Origin: an uncultured Clostridium sp.
Lineage (GTDB): Bacteria > Bacillota > Clostridia > Oscillospirales > Butyricicoccaceae
DNA: 64,000 nt
Assembly (NCBI GenBank): GCA_947427035.1
Contig: CANEGK010000001.1
Span: forward strand, 32,141 to 96,140
Direction: 5' to 3'
Shown here: positions 46,701 through 54,238 of the stretch, piece by piece
How the letters are laid out: every line of letters starts with the position of its first letter
How positions within the stretch are numbered: the stretch's first letter is position 1
The notes under the pieces: model-generated
Databases searched by the model: none
The model's input: only the letters and a program-made list of their open reading frames with translations
What the model was told of the DNA's origin: nothing
Program-made: the position numbers and the translations under genes

Positions 46701-49700
46701 AGCGCCCTTAATAGCATTGAAAAAGCCCACGTTTTCCGCACCGGCAACAGACGCTCCGGAAATGGTATGCCCCTGTCCGTCAAACGTCCCGGTAAAGGGG
46801 GCTGCCGCTGTGCCAATACCTGGGAACGCAGCCCGGGCTGTGCCCAGGTTCAAATCAGCCGTCAGCCGGTAATTGGCCGACAAGTCGGCGCCGGGGTCTG
46901 TCAGCGCCATCAATTCTTCGACGCTGCCGATGTCAATCCAGGTGACCTGTACGCCTGCCAGCTCCTCTTCTGTCGGCGGCAGGAAACGGTTTTCCGTCGT
47001 GCCCTCGAACCAGAGCAGCCTGTCGCCGTCCGCCACCGCAGCCAGGGATGCGCTGACATTGGACAGCCTGCCGTTGACGGTAAACATCCAGCCATCCGGC
47101 TCATCCACCGCATACCCATTGATGGTGTGGATAAACCGTCCAAAGGTGGCCGTCGTTTTGTAGGAATAGGTCAGCAGCCCCTGTGCCGCCGCCTCGTCCA
47201 TCAAATCCACCACACGGGTGTTCCCTGTGCTGGCCACGGTGACCGAGATGCTTTTGCCCAGCTGCGAAAAACGATAGCTCTGCTTATCGTAAACGGCCAG
47301 GGTGATCGAAACGGTAATGTTTTCGGCTTTCTGGCTTTCAGGCGCCGGAACCCCTACCAGATAGGGCAAACCGTCGTTTTTATCCGCCGAGCGGGTCCAC
47401 ACAACCCCTTCCAGGCCAAGGGCCTTTACAAAGTCCCCGCTCTGCATCTGCGCCCTGGTTTTACCCACGGCGCCATAGGGGTGGCCGGAGTTGACAGCGC
47501 TGTTGTAATAGCAGTTGACAACCCCTTGGGATTGGTCGTATTGGAACCCGGAATCCGGCTTGTTGCCGCCGATAAAGCCGTTGCCATCCGCCCCGGTTAC
47601 AGTGACAGTGCCGGCGGCATAACAATTTTCATAGGCGTTGCCCGGGAAGACCGATCGCCCGGCAAAGCCGCCGGAATAGCTGCGGGCCGAGACATCGCCC
47701 AGGGCAAAGCAATTGCGGATGGTTCCGCCGTAGCCCAACCCCACAAAGCCGCCGGAATAATCGCTCTGGGTGCTGACCTTCATCGAAGTCCAGCAGTTTT
47801 CAATCAGGCCGCCCTCTTCATTGGCCCCTGCAAAACCGGCGTGGCCGGTGGCGGTCGCCGAGTTGGATGTAAGGCTGCCGCCCTGTACATAGCTGTATCG
47901 GATCTCACCGTAATTGCGGCTGACCATACCGCCCAGCACCGCGCCGGTGTCGGCCGTGATGTTGCAGTTGACAACGGCACAGTTTTCTATGACGCCATAA
48001 TTATTCTGCGCCAGCACGGCGGCGTTGTCCGAAAACAGGACGTTGGCCTTTTCGATGGTCAGGTCGTGGACAACCCCCGTGCTGCCGATGTACCAGAACA
48101 GGCCGGAATCCAGATTGCTCAGCGTCAGGCCCGTGATTTTGTGCCCCTGACCGTCCAGCTCACCCATAAAGCGGTTGGTGACATTGCCGATGGATTTGGT
48201 TTTGGCCTGATCGGCGGCTGACAGAGCGGAAAAGTCCAAATCGGCTGTCAGCCGGTAATTTTTATTCCAGGCGACTGCCTGCCGGCTTTCAGACCCGCTG
48301 CCCGCCGAAGGCACGTCCTGCACATTGGCCAGGGCGATCCACTCTTCGGCCGAACCGATGTCCACCCATTCCCTGTCCTCCGGCCTGTTCGTCTGCGGCG
48401 TGTAAACCGGGCTGAAGCCGGAATCCATGCTGTCGCTCAGGCCGCGCGTTTCGTCGGCGGCCGCCGTAACTTTAAACGCATAGCTCGTGTTGGCCGCAAA
48501 AACATTGCCCAGGTTAGCCGAAGTATAATGCCCGCCGACCGCGAACTGACGGAAAAAAGCATACTGCCCGTTTTTGACGGTATACAGGTCGATAAAGTAG
48601 GCCTGATTGGCCGTAAAGCCCGCCTTGCCGTCCCATTTGGCGACGGTGCCTTCCCAACGCAGGCCGGTAACCGGCTGCATCCGGTTATAAGGGTCCTGAT
48701 AGCCAAGACAAACCTCTTCCGCAAGCTCCCGCTCCGGCAGCGAATATTGGCCGGCGTTATCCGCAACGGAAACCGTCGCATAATATATGCCCTCTTCCAG
48801 CCGGGCCAAATGCCCGGTGCAGTCAAAGCTCGGCCCTTTCACATCGGGGATGATGGCGGCGCGCTCCAGCCGCGTAGTATAGTAGCCTACAGGCAAGCCG
48901 CCTTTGGCGATTTCACCCAAAATATAGACAGCCCGCTCCCTGTCGGCCTGTTGAACCCGTTTGTCAGCCGCTTTAAACTCTTCCAGACTGGTGGCCATGA
49001 GCGCCGCGCTCTGCGCCTCAAGCAGCGCTTTCGTCAGTGGAGCCACAGCTGCCTGCTGGTCGGCGCTCATGGCGGCGATCACCGCATCAGCGTCGATCAT
49101 CCGCAGTTTTTTGCCCGGATCCGTTTCGCTGTCAAATGCCTGTTTTTCCGCGCCTTCCAGCTCATTCCACTGAGCGACGGCTTTCCAAAGTGCGATGGCA
49201 TAGCCGCCGGCATCTTCTGCCGCATCCCAGGAAAGAGCTCCCGTGGGCACATCTCTGGGCTCCTCCTCGTCGGACGTCGGAGCAAGCTCTCTGCCAAAGC
49301 GCACATTATCTGCCAACCGGGCTTCCCCGGCCGGCGTCTCGGTCTTTTGCCAGGACAGAACAGGAAGCTCACGGTTGACGCCGGGCGCCTGTTTCCACCC
49401 ATCGCCCAGCTTTTCCAGCAGCCCGGTCTGCATGGCGGCCAGCGTCATGGCGCCCTCGCCGCTGTCGCCCAGGTAGTAACAGTTAGAGTAGCCTGCCGTA
49501 CTGCTTCCCGCCTGAATGGGGCCGGATGTTGTACCGGTGACCGCGCCTGTATTATAACAGTTGACAGCAGTTCCAATCATACTGCCGGCCTGACCGCGGA
49601 TGCCGCCGGCATAACTGCTGCCGGCAATTGTCCCGGTATTGTAACAGCGGGTAATCGCCACTTCATCATTGACAGATGCGATGATGCCGCCCGCCCGGAC

Positions 49701-52700
49701 GGCCGTGACAGCACCTGTGTTATAGCAGCTGCTGATGGTGATGCCGGAATCGTAACTATGCTGCCGCCCCACAATGCCGCCGGCATTTGCGCTGCTTCCG
49801 GCGGCCGTAACGGATGCTTCATTGCCGCAGTTTGAAAAATCGGTGTTGTCCGCCCGGCCTGCGATGCCGCCCGCATCGCCTGTACCGCTGACGCTGCCCT
49901 GCACCACCAGGTTTTTAATTTCCGCCCTCTGAGCAGACGAGGTCCCCTTCACATATCCGAACAGGCCGGCATACTGCGCCCCTGTTACTTCCAGACCGGA
50001 GACAGTATATCCGCCGCCGTCAAAGCTTCCGGCAAAAGGACTGCCCGCCGTCCCGATGGGCGTCCAGTTTTCGTCGCCCAGGTCAATGTCGCCGGTGAGC
50101 CGCACGCGATAATTTTTCCCGACGCCGCCGTTCACCTGCCAGGCCAGCCATGCCAGTTCTGCCCCGCTGCCGATTTCATAAACGCCGTCGCTGTTCGGCG
50201 CGACCTCGTCCACACTTTCGCCGTCCCATTGCGTGCTGACCGCTAAGGTGACAACAATCACATTCGCGCTGTCCGCAGAAACAATGAAATCCGCCTCTTG
50301 TCTGGCATAACCCTTTGCCTTTGCCAGATAGTGGTATTCGCCATAGGGCAACTCATAGTTGTTTCCGTTTATTGGGGATATGATTTTCCCCCGGCAGGTT
50401 ACGGTAAGGCTTGCGGTGTCGGGGCTCAGCTTAAAACTCACATTTTTCGTATCGAGCTTTGCCAACGTAACGCTCTCGCTTATCGCGCTACCCGTGACTG
50501 CAACTGTTCCTGTGACCTCTTCATAGCCGTAGGCAGATACTGTATAAGAATAGCTGCCTTCAGGCAGACGGAAGCTCCAGGTACTGCCGCTCTGGCTGCC
50601 CTGAAAGCCATCGATATTCACAGTGGCCTCAGCCGGTTCTACAGTAAAACTTACCTCGTACCTGGGCAGCTGGAAGCCCAAAATAGGGTAGCCGTCGTTA
50701 TGGCCGGCCGCCAGCACCCAGTCTTCGCCCAGAAGAACTGTGAACGCGGCCGACTTCATCTCCGTCTCGGTTTTGGCCGTGGCACAGGTGTCCGAGCCGC
50801 CCAGCGTGAAGACAGAGCCTTTATCAACCGTGCCGCTGTTTTTTTTGCCTATCGCTGCCGTACTTGTCGTATAGCAGTTCTGCACCAAAGCGTTGCTGTC
50901 GTTGACCAGCCCTGCGATGCCGCCGGCATTGTTACTGGAAGAAACCATGCCGCGGTTATAGCTGTTTTGCAGGGTGCATTTATAATAGAAGTTGCCGACC
51001 AACCCGCCGGCATTGGATGTCACGGCGGTAATATTACCGAAATTGGCGCAGGATTGAATGGTTTTGGCACAGCTTCCCTTGATAAGCCCCGCAATGCCCG
51101 CTACATTCTGATTTCCACTGACATGCGCCCTGTTTACGCAGTTTTCAATCAGAACGCTTCCGCTGTAGCCGCTCAGCGTGCCCACCAATCCGCCGACGCC
51201 AGAGGCATAGCCGCTTCCGCCGGCGGTTATACTGCCCTCTACCGTTACGTTGCGAATGATGCAGTTTGTCACATTTCCAAACAGCCCCTGGTCGCCGCTG
51301 CTGTTGTTGATGTACAGATTTTTGACCGTATGCCCCCGGCCGTCAAAGCTCCCCTTAAAGGGGTTGCCCGATGTGCCGATGGGTGTCCACGGATTCTCTT
51401 CACCCAGGTCGATGTCGGCGGTAAGAACGGCGCTGCCATCGGCGCTCCGACCGGCGTTGACTTCCTGCGCCAGCCAGGCGAGCTCGTCGCCCGAGCCGAT
51501 TTGATAAATGCCGTTTACCTGCGAAGGCTCCTGCCGGCTCTCACCGTCCCAACCGGTTTTCACCTCCATGGGCAAAGTGACGGTTTCTGCCCCCTCTGCA
51601 TTCGCCGAAATGCTCCCTTCTACCTTGGAGTAGTTAGAAGCACGGAAGAAATAGCGGTATGTATACCCCACGGGCAGCTCATAAGTCATCCCGCCCGCCT
51701 CTGTGGGCGATATTGTGTGAAGGCCGTCTACAGTGGTCACCGTCAGGCTTCCGTTGCGCACTTCTTCATTATGCTCGGCACAGACAAAGGTAACGCTGCG
51801 CATGGGCAGCGCCGTCAGTGTGACGGCTTCATGCTTATCGCCCCTGTTGACGGTCAGGCTTCCACCAGCCTGTTCATAACCAAATTGCCCGGCTGTATAG
51901 GAATATGTGCCGTTTACTACCGAGAAAGCGGTTCCGCCCGCCTCTGTGGGCGATAAGAGTTTTCCTTCTTCATCCCGCACAGACAGCGATGCGTCAGCAG
52001 GCTTCAAGGTGAAGCGAAGCAGATGCGGATTCAACGCCAGCTCTACCGCCTGCTCCACATTTTTGCGCGTTACTTTGACCGTGCCGGACTGAGGTGCGTA
52101 ATCTCCCTCGTCGTAATCCACAGAATAGGAATATTCCCCTGCTTTGACGGTGAATACATACTCCCCGTCGTCTGCCGCAGGCTGTACCACACCATTCCAT
52201 GTCAGCACCGCGGCAGCGGGCTTGACGCTGAAAGCGACGGTATACTGCGCATCGGGGTCCATCGCCTCTCCCGTCTGCCAGACGAGGATGGGGTAGCCGT
52301 TATTCACGCCCTCGTCGTCTTTAAACCCGCTGCCGAGAACTGCCGCAAGGGCTTGCAGCTCGGCCGATGACTTTTCCGTCAACCCCGCCGCCGTTTTGTT
52401 AAAACCAGGCGCATTGTCGGAAAGATAATAACAGTTTTCAAACTCAAAGCCGCTGCTCGCATTGCTATAAGCAAACCCATATGTACTATTGCTTGCGCTG
52501 CTGGCGACATTACCGGCAGCATAGCCATTGGATACGGTTACTTTATTGCTGGTGCTCGGGTACATATTGGCAAAACCGGCCGCTTTTCCGCTTTTCGTCG
52601 TAACATCGCACACCGCATAGCAGTCTGTTATATTCAGCCTGGCGCCGGTTGTATATCCGATAAATCCGCCGGTGTAAGCGCTCGTTCCTGCATTCTGCGT

Positions 52701-53243
52701 AGTTACCGTCGCACGGGCGTAAGAGCTCTCGACGGTACAGGCACTTATGCTGTACCCAATCAGACCGCCTGTATAGGAAGTCCCTGACGCTGTATTTTCT
52801 ACGGTTCCGCTGAACCCGCAGCGGAGAATAGAAGCAGAGCCGCTCACCTTCCCGACCAGCCCGCCAGTTCCTGGATAATTGCCCGACGAGGATGTCACCG
52901 AGCAGTTTTCCAAAACAAGATCCTGCACTACAGCGCCGCCGGACAGCTCCCCAAAAAAGCCGGTATATGAACCGGAACCTTTCACAATAGTCAAGCCGGT
53001 GATTTTGTGTCCTGCACCGTCAAATGTGCCTGACAGGTTGGCAATCGGCGCCATAGTCTGTCCGCTCATGTCAATATCATCGGTCAGCCGATAGCTGCCG
53101 GACAAATTTTGTCCGGCCAATGCTGCCAGCTCCTGCGCAGTGGAGATATCTGTTACTCCATCCGCTGCCCTGGCGGCGGGGACGGGGAGCATTCCTGCCG
53201 CCAGCGCAAACGCCAGAAGCATCGCCAATATTCGTTTTTTCAT
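43713..53243 (-). CDS. giant SLH-anchored surface protein with transcobalamin-like domains
   Basis: 3176 residues from the ATG at 53243, preceded by AAGGAGG; a signal peptide follows (LAMLLAFALAAGMLPVPAARA). The first 1900 residues are GLUG-type repeats (GGLVGKVSG, GGIAGLVND) with PEGA-like beta domains. A DUF4430 domain lies at about 1976-2086 (DGWMFTVNGRL), then more GLUG repeats, an alpha-helical toroid-like region at about 2561-2841 (LADMQGNVKLTEAQTGALIG) and a second DUF4430 at about 2864-2971 (GWLYKVNGRLPNVG). Three SLH repeats close it. Toroid followed by DUF4430 is the layout of mammalian transcobalamin. A cobalamin riboswitch lies upstream. Corrinoid capture is my inference; SLH, GLUG and DUF4430 are clear. 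Confidence 0.88.
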   Translation of the reverse strand: MKKRILAMLLAFALAAGMLPVPAARAADGVTDISTAQELAALAGQNLSGSYRLTDDIDMSGQTMAPIANLSGTFDGAGHKITGLTIVKGSGSYTGFFGELSGGAVVQDLVLENCSVTSSSGNYPGTGGLVGKVSGSASILRCGFSGTVENTASGTSYTGGLIGYSISACTVESSYARATVTTQNAGTSAYTGGFIGYTTGARLNITDCYAVCDVTTKSGKAAGFANMYPSTSNKVTVSNGYAAGNVASSASNSTYGFAYSNASSGFEFENCYYLSDNAPGFNKTAAGLTEKSSAELQALAAVLGSGFKDDEGVNNGYPILVWQTGEAMDPDAQYTVAFSVKPAAAVLTWNGVVQPAADDGEYVFTVKAGEYSYSVDYDEGDYAPQSGTVKVTRKNVEQAVELALNPHLLRFTLKPADASLSVRDEEGKLLSPTEAGGTAFSVVNGTYSYTAGQFGYEQAGGSLTVNRGDKHEAVTLTALPMRSVTFVCAEHNEEVRNGSLTVTTVDGLHTISPTEAGGMTYELPVGYTYRYFFRASNYSKVEGSISANAEGAETVTLPMEVKTGWDGESRQEPSQVNGIYQIGSGDELAWLAQEVNAGRSADGSAVLTADIDLGEENPWTPIGTSGNPFKGSFDGRGHTVKNLYINNSSGDQGLFGNVTNCIIRNVTVEGSITAGGSGYASGVGGLVGTLSGYSGSVLIENCVNRAHVSGNQNVAGIAGLIKGSCAKTIQSCANFGNITAVTSNAGGLVGNFYYKCTLQNSYNRGMVSSSNNAGGIAGLVNDSNALVQNCYTTSTAAIGKKNSGTVDKGSVFTLGGSDTCATAKTETEMKSAAFTVLLGEDWVLAAGHNDGYPILGFQLPRYEVSFTVEPAEATVNIDGFQGSQSGSTWSFRLPEGSYSYTVSAYGYEEVTGTVAVTGSAISESVTLAKLDTKNVSFKLSPDTASLTVTCRGKIISPINGNNYELPYGEYHYLAKAKGYARQEADFIVSADSANVIVVTLAVSTQWDGESVDEVAPNSDGVYEIGSGAELAWLAWQVNGGVGKNYRVRLTGDIDLGDENWTPIGTAGSPFAGSFDGGGYTVSGLEVTGAQYAGLFGYVKGTSSAQRAEIKNLVVQGSVSGTGDAGGIAGRADNTDFSNCGNEASVTAAGSSANAGGIVGRQHSYDSGITISSCYNTGAVTAVRAGGIIASVNDEVAITRCYNTGTIAGSSYAGGIRGQAGSMIGTAVNCYNTGAVTGTTSGPIQAGSSTAGYSNCYYLGDSGEGAMTLAAMQTGLLEKLGDGWKQAPGVNRELPVLSWQKTETPAGEARLADNVRFGRELAPTSDEEEPRDVPTGALSWDAAEDAGGYAIALWKAVAQWNELEGAEKQAFDSETDPGKKLRMIDADAVIAAMSADQQAAVAPLTKALLEAQSAALMATSLEEFKAADKRVQQADRERAVYILGEIAKGGLPVGYYTTRLERAAIIPDVKGPSFDCTGHLARLEEGIYYATVSVADNAGQYSLPERELAEEVCLGYQDPYNRMQPVTGLRWEGTVAKWDGKAGFTANQAYFIDLYTVKNGQYAFFRQFAVGGHYTSANLGNVFAANTSYAFKVTAAADETRGLSDSMDSGFSPVYTPQTNRPEDREWVDIGSAEEWIALANVQDVPSAGSGSESRQAVAWNKNYRLTADLDFSALSAADQAKTKSIGNVTNRFMGELDGQGHKITGLTLSNLDSGLFWYIGSTGVVHDLTIEKANVLFSDNAAVLAQNNYGVIENCAVVNCNITADTGAVLGGMVSRNYGEIRYSYVQGGSLTSNSATATGHAGFAGANEEGGLIENCWTSMKVSTQSDYSGGFVGLGYGGTIRNCFALGDVSARSYSGGFAGRSVFPGNAYENCYAAGTVTVTGADGNGFIGGNKPDSGFQYDQSQGVVNCYYNSAVNSGHPYGAVGKTRAQMQSGDFVKALGLEGVVWTRSADKNDGLPYLVGVPAPESQKAENITVSITLAVYDKQSYRFSQLGKSISVTVASTGNTRVVDLMDEAAAQGLLTYSYKTTATFGRFIHTINGYAVDEPDGWMFTVNGRLSNVSASLAAVADGDRLLWFEGTTENRFLPPTEEELAGVQVTWIDIGSVEELMALTDPGADLSANYRLTADLNLGTARAAFPGIGTAAAPFTGTFDGQGHTISGASVAGAENVGFFNAIKGAAIKNLNLADVRVTGTNRVGALVGHAQAELDRSDMAGSVASLIGNCSVSGTVSGAGQTGGLVGLNDGAYDKDTLFSVASAVDKCRTDVAVTAAGPGEKIGGLAGENRGVITKSASLGVVTAAGGTSVGGFAGSNTGDIYDSHASGDVAGQSTVGGFAGHSSGLVKSCYSLGDVSGESYTGGFAGSISAAENVVSAGRVTVTGSSMTGYNGGFAGQLNGSLTGVASQITVKNAYGNTSQADGTAINLIGNSVDFTSDAQKAVLEQMALNTNGEAGAQLYEMFGVNMKVPEALEKEAAKYFDTVAVRQTAGTVSLLKDGETADAGIRADYTVSGGYLAGGSGLTLLKANDTAAVKSVPVTLVLTDANGNVYRKTVSVILPADENAVARLTDAIAARYTGSSDVWTVMDMAVYGALDGKTAKTTPEARQNALNLLIAEAAGGTASAGDRARIEIVLRAMGIDSTRLTPFQSTAQINNAQKLAEAAAKADHYAAPYILLADMQGNVKLTEAQTGALIGLLSQNMGDGLFGYEWGGVRYSDPDTAGAALAALARYYDSRSDAKTIADKILGAVPGALNDQGSLGNANSDAMMILGLVAMGRDPAACRNAETGASLVDGLLSYVNASADGFLYAGADNALATEQGFRALLALARFDGNAYNLYDFSGNRVEPGQATGKGEPDQPVGPPAGEKDITVTVSIQADNGDWMRGKTITVKQGSTVYHALMEALKGSGITQTGAETGYIKSMTKDGRTLAEFSQGINSGWLYKVNGRLPNVGITACSIEAGDAILFYYTGDWTSDSAAGGSWGQPEERPQTGLPFTDIAGHWGAEAIQYVCGAGLMNGIGGSLFDPDGTLTRGMMATILHRMAGSPEADGKSRFSDVAEGPWYGDAVAWAAASGIVKGFEDGSFRPEQKVTREEIAVMLRRYADHWQLDTGKTADLSGFRDAEKVSGWAKADLAWANAEGLIAGKENGVLDPGGDATRAEAAMIIMRFCEGKLKENS

Positions 53244-53315
53244 ATCCACTTCCTCCTTATCTAAATCTTCCAGATGCCCTGTTGGCATTCCTTATGGATT
53301 CGGAATGTTTTCCTG

Positions 53316-53343
53316 TTTATACCTTTCAAAAACAAAAGCCCAA
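53316..53343 (-). promoter_or_regulatory. possible internal promoter of the giant gene
   Basis: Minus strand TTGGGC (53338-53343), 16 bases and TATAAA (53316-53321). It lies partly inside the hairpin after yezD. Weak evidence. Confidence 0.35.
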
Positions 53344-53376
53344 CAACGCCGGCATTGCCGCTGGCATTTGTTGGAC
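53328..53376 (-). terminator. terminator-like hairpin between yezD and the giant gene
   Basis: On the minus strand an outer stem CCAACAA/TTGTTGG (53340-53346 with 53368-53374) and an inner GCCGGC/GCTGGC stem are followed by GCTTTTGTTTTTG. It could stop or attenuate transcription after yezD. Confidence 0.6.
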
Positions 53377-53423
53377 TTCGGTTCTTCCGTCGGTCCGGCC
53401 TCACAGCCTATTTTGTTTTCCGC

Positions 53424-53585
53424 TTACAGCGGAACGCTCTTTCGAATCTCTTCTGCGCGAATGGGTTTTCCATCCTTCACTTTAATCAGGATTTCGCCGT
53501 ATCCCAGCGCCCGAATGATATCAAGCAGCTTTTTTTCCTGCTCGTTCAGCCGCGCTGAAAGCGTTTTCTGATTCATTTCCGACAT
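53424..53585 (-). CDS. YezD family (DUF2292) small protein
   Basis: 53 residues from the ATG at 53585, with GGAGGGG just upstream; a longer frame would begin inside the leader. The core ALGYGEILIKVKDGKPI is the family signature. YezD proteins are found next to genes for sulfur amino-acid or metal and cofactor supply in Firmicutes; the function is not known. It is the first gene behind the cobalamin riboswitch. Confidence 0.85.
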   Translation of the reverse strand: MSEMNQKTLSARLNEQEKKLLDIIRALGYGEILIKVKDGKPIRAEEIRKSVPL

Positions 53586-53628
53586 TTGCACCCCTCCTGT
53601 TCTGTTCGCGAATGGCAGCCCGTCACAA

Positions 53629-53670
53629 AAATAAGGTACGCCAATTTTGACAAAGCAAAATTGACGTACC
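53629..53670 (-). terminator. riboswitch expression-platform terminator
   Basis: On the minus strand a 15-base stem (53635-53649 with 53656-53670, one mismatch) is followed by TTATTTTTG. It lies between the aptamer and the yezD ribosome-binding site, where ligand-controlled termination would act. Confidence 0.75.
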
Positions 53671-53725
53671 CGTATTTGTACCATCAACGCGCCCCGACAC
53701 CCAGCCGGGGCAGACTGTTGAGAAA

Positions 53726-53940
53726 CCTGTAAGTCTTCTGACTCGCGTTAGGGAGCGGCTTTCGCCTCTCCTGCGTCCGCTTCCTACCTTCCCATGCTCA
53801 TCTGAACACAGTGGCAGCCTTTCGGCTCACACGGTTCCCCATGCTTCGGAACGGCCTCACGCTCACAGCGCCGGTCACGCGGGGCTTTCAACCCCATTCC
53901 ATCTACGCCGCGCCTGGCGCAAAAACGCCTTTACAGCTGC
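53726..53940 (-). promoter_or_regulatory. cobalamin (adenosylcobalamin-type) riboswitch aptamer
   Basis: Read on the minus strand: CTGTAA (53931-53936) can pair with TTACAG (53727-53732) to form P1. In order come GGGGTTGAAAGCCCC, the GCCACTGTG element (53807-53815), TGGGAAGG with GGAAGCGG, and the B12 box GAGTCAGAAGACTTACAGG (53725-53744). These are the conserved landmarks of cobalamin riboswitches in the right order and spacing. On binding coenzyme B12 it would favour the terminator at 53629-53670. Confidence 0.92.
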
Positions 53941-53990
53941 GGCGACGGTCTCCATTCAATTGTCACACGGCATATGATGCCGTTTTTTCT

Positions 53991-54019
53991 ACTATACCAC
54001 AAACTCCCCGGCCCTTCAA
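53991..54019 (-). promoter_or_regulatory. promoter of the riboswitch transcript
   Basis: Minus strand TTGAAG (54014-54019), 17 bases and TATAGT (53991-53996). Transcription would start about 45 bases before the aptamer. A short hairpin (ACGGCAT/ATGCCGT at 53968-53984) lies in this leader. Confidence 0.7.
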
Positions 54020-54105
54020 GGGCCTGCATGGGATCTTTCGCCGATCGCCTCGCCGGCCCGCCGCCCCAAACCGGAAGATCCCTTTCACTCCCTGCCCAAA
54101 GACTA

Positions 54106-54135
54106 TTGACACCAAAACGGAAAGAATAGTATGAT
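54106..54135 (+). promoter_or_regulatory. promoter of the hybrid sensor kinase gene
   Basis: TTGACA (54106-54111), 18 bases and TATGAT (54130-54135). It is divergent from the riboswitch promoter. Confidence 0.75.
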
Positions 54136-54238
54136 AGAGTAGCAGGGGTCTACAAAGCTTGCCCTTAGACGGCCGTGTAGCCTTTTGGCAGCCCTTCTGC
54201 CCCTGCTTTCCTCAAAGCGTCAGAATGGAGATTGCCAA

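Noticed and set aside
45150..51956. Long plus-strand open frames opposite the giant surface gene
   Set aside because: They lack ribosome-binding sites and recognisable domains, and mirror the repetitive, GC-rich coding frame of the SLH/GLUG gene on the other strand.
43713..53243. Repeated units in the giant gene as a CRISPR array or tandem DNA repeat
   Set aside because: The repeats are degenerate protein repeats (GLUG, DUF4430, SLH) kept in frame, with no constant direct repeat and spacers.
53968..53984. Hairpin with T6 on the plus strand as a terminator
   Set aside because: ACGGCATATGATGCCGT followed by T6 looks like one, but no plus-strand gene ends there; it lies in the riboswitch leader and is more likely part of that RNA's 5' structure.
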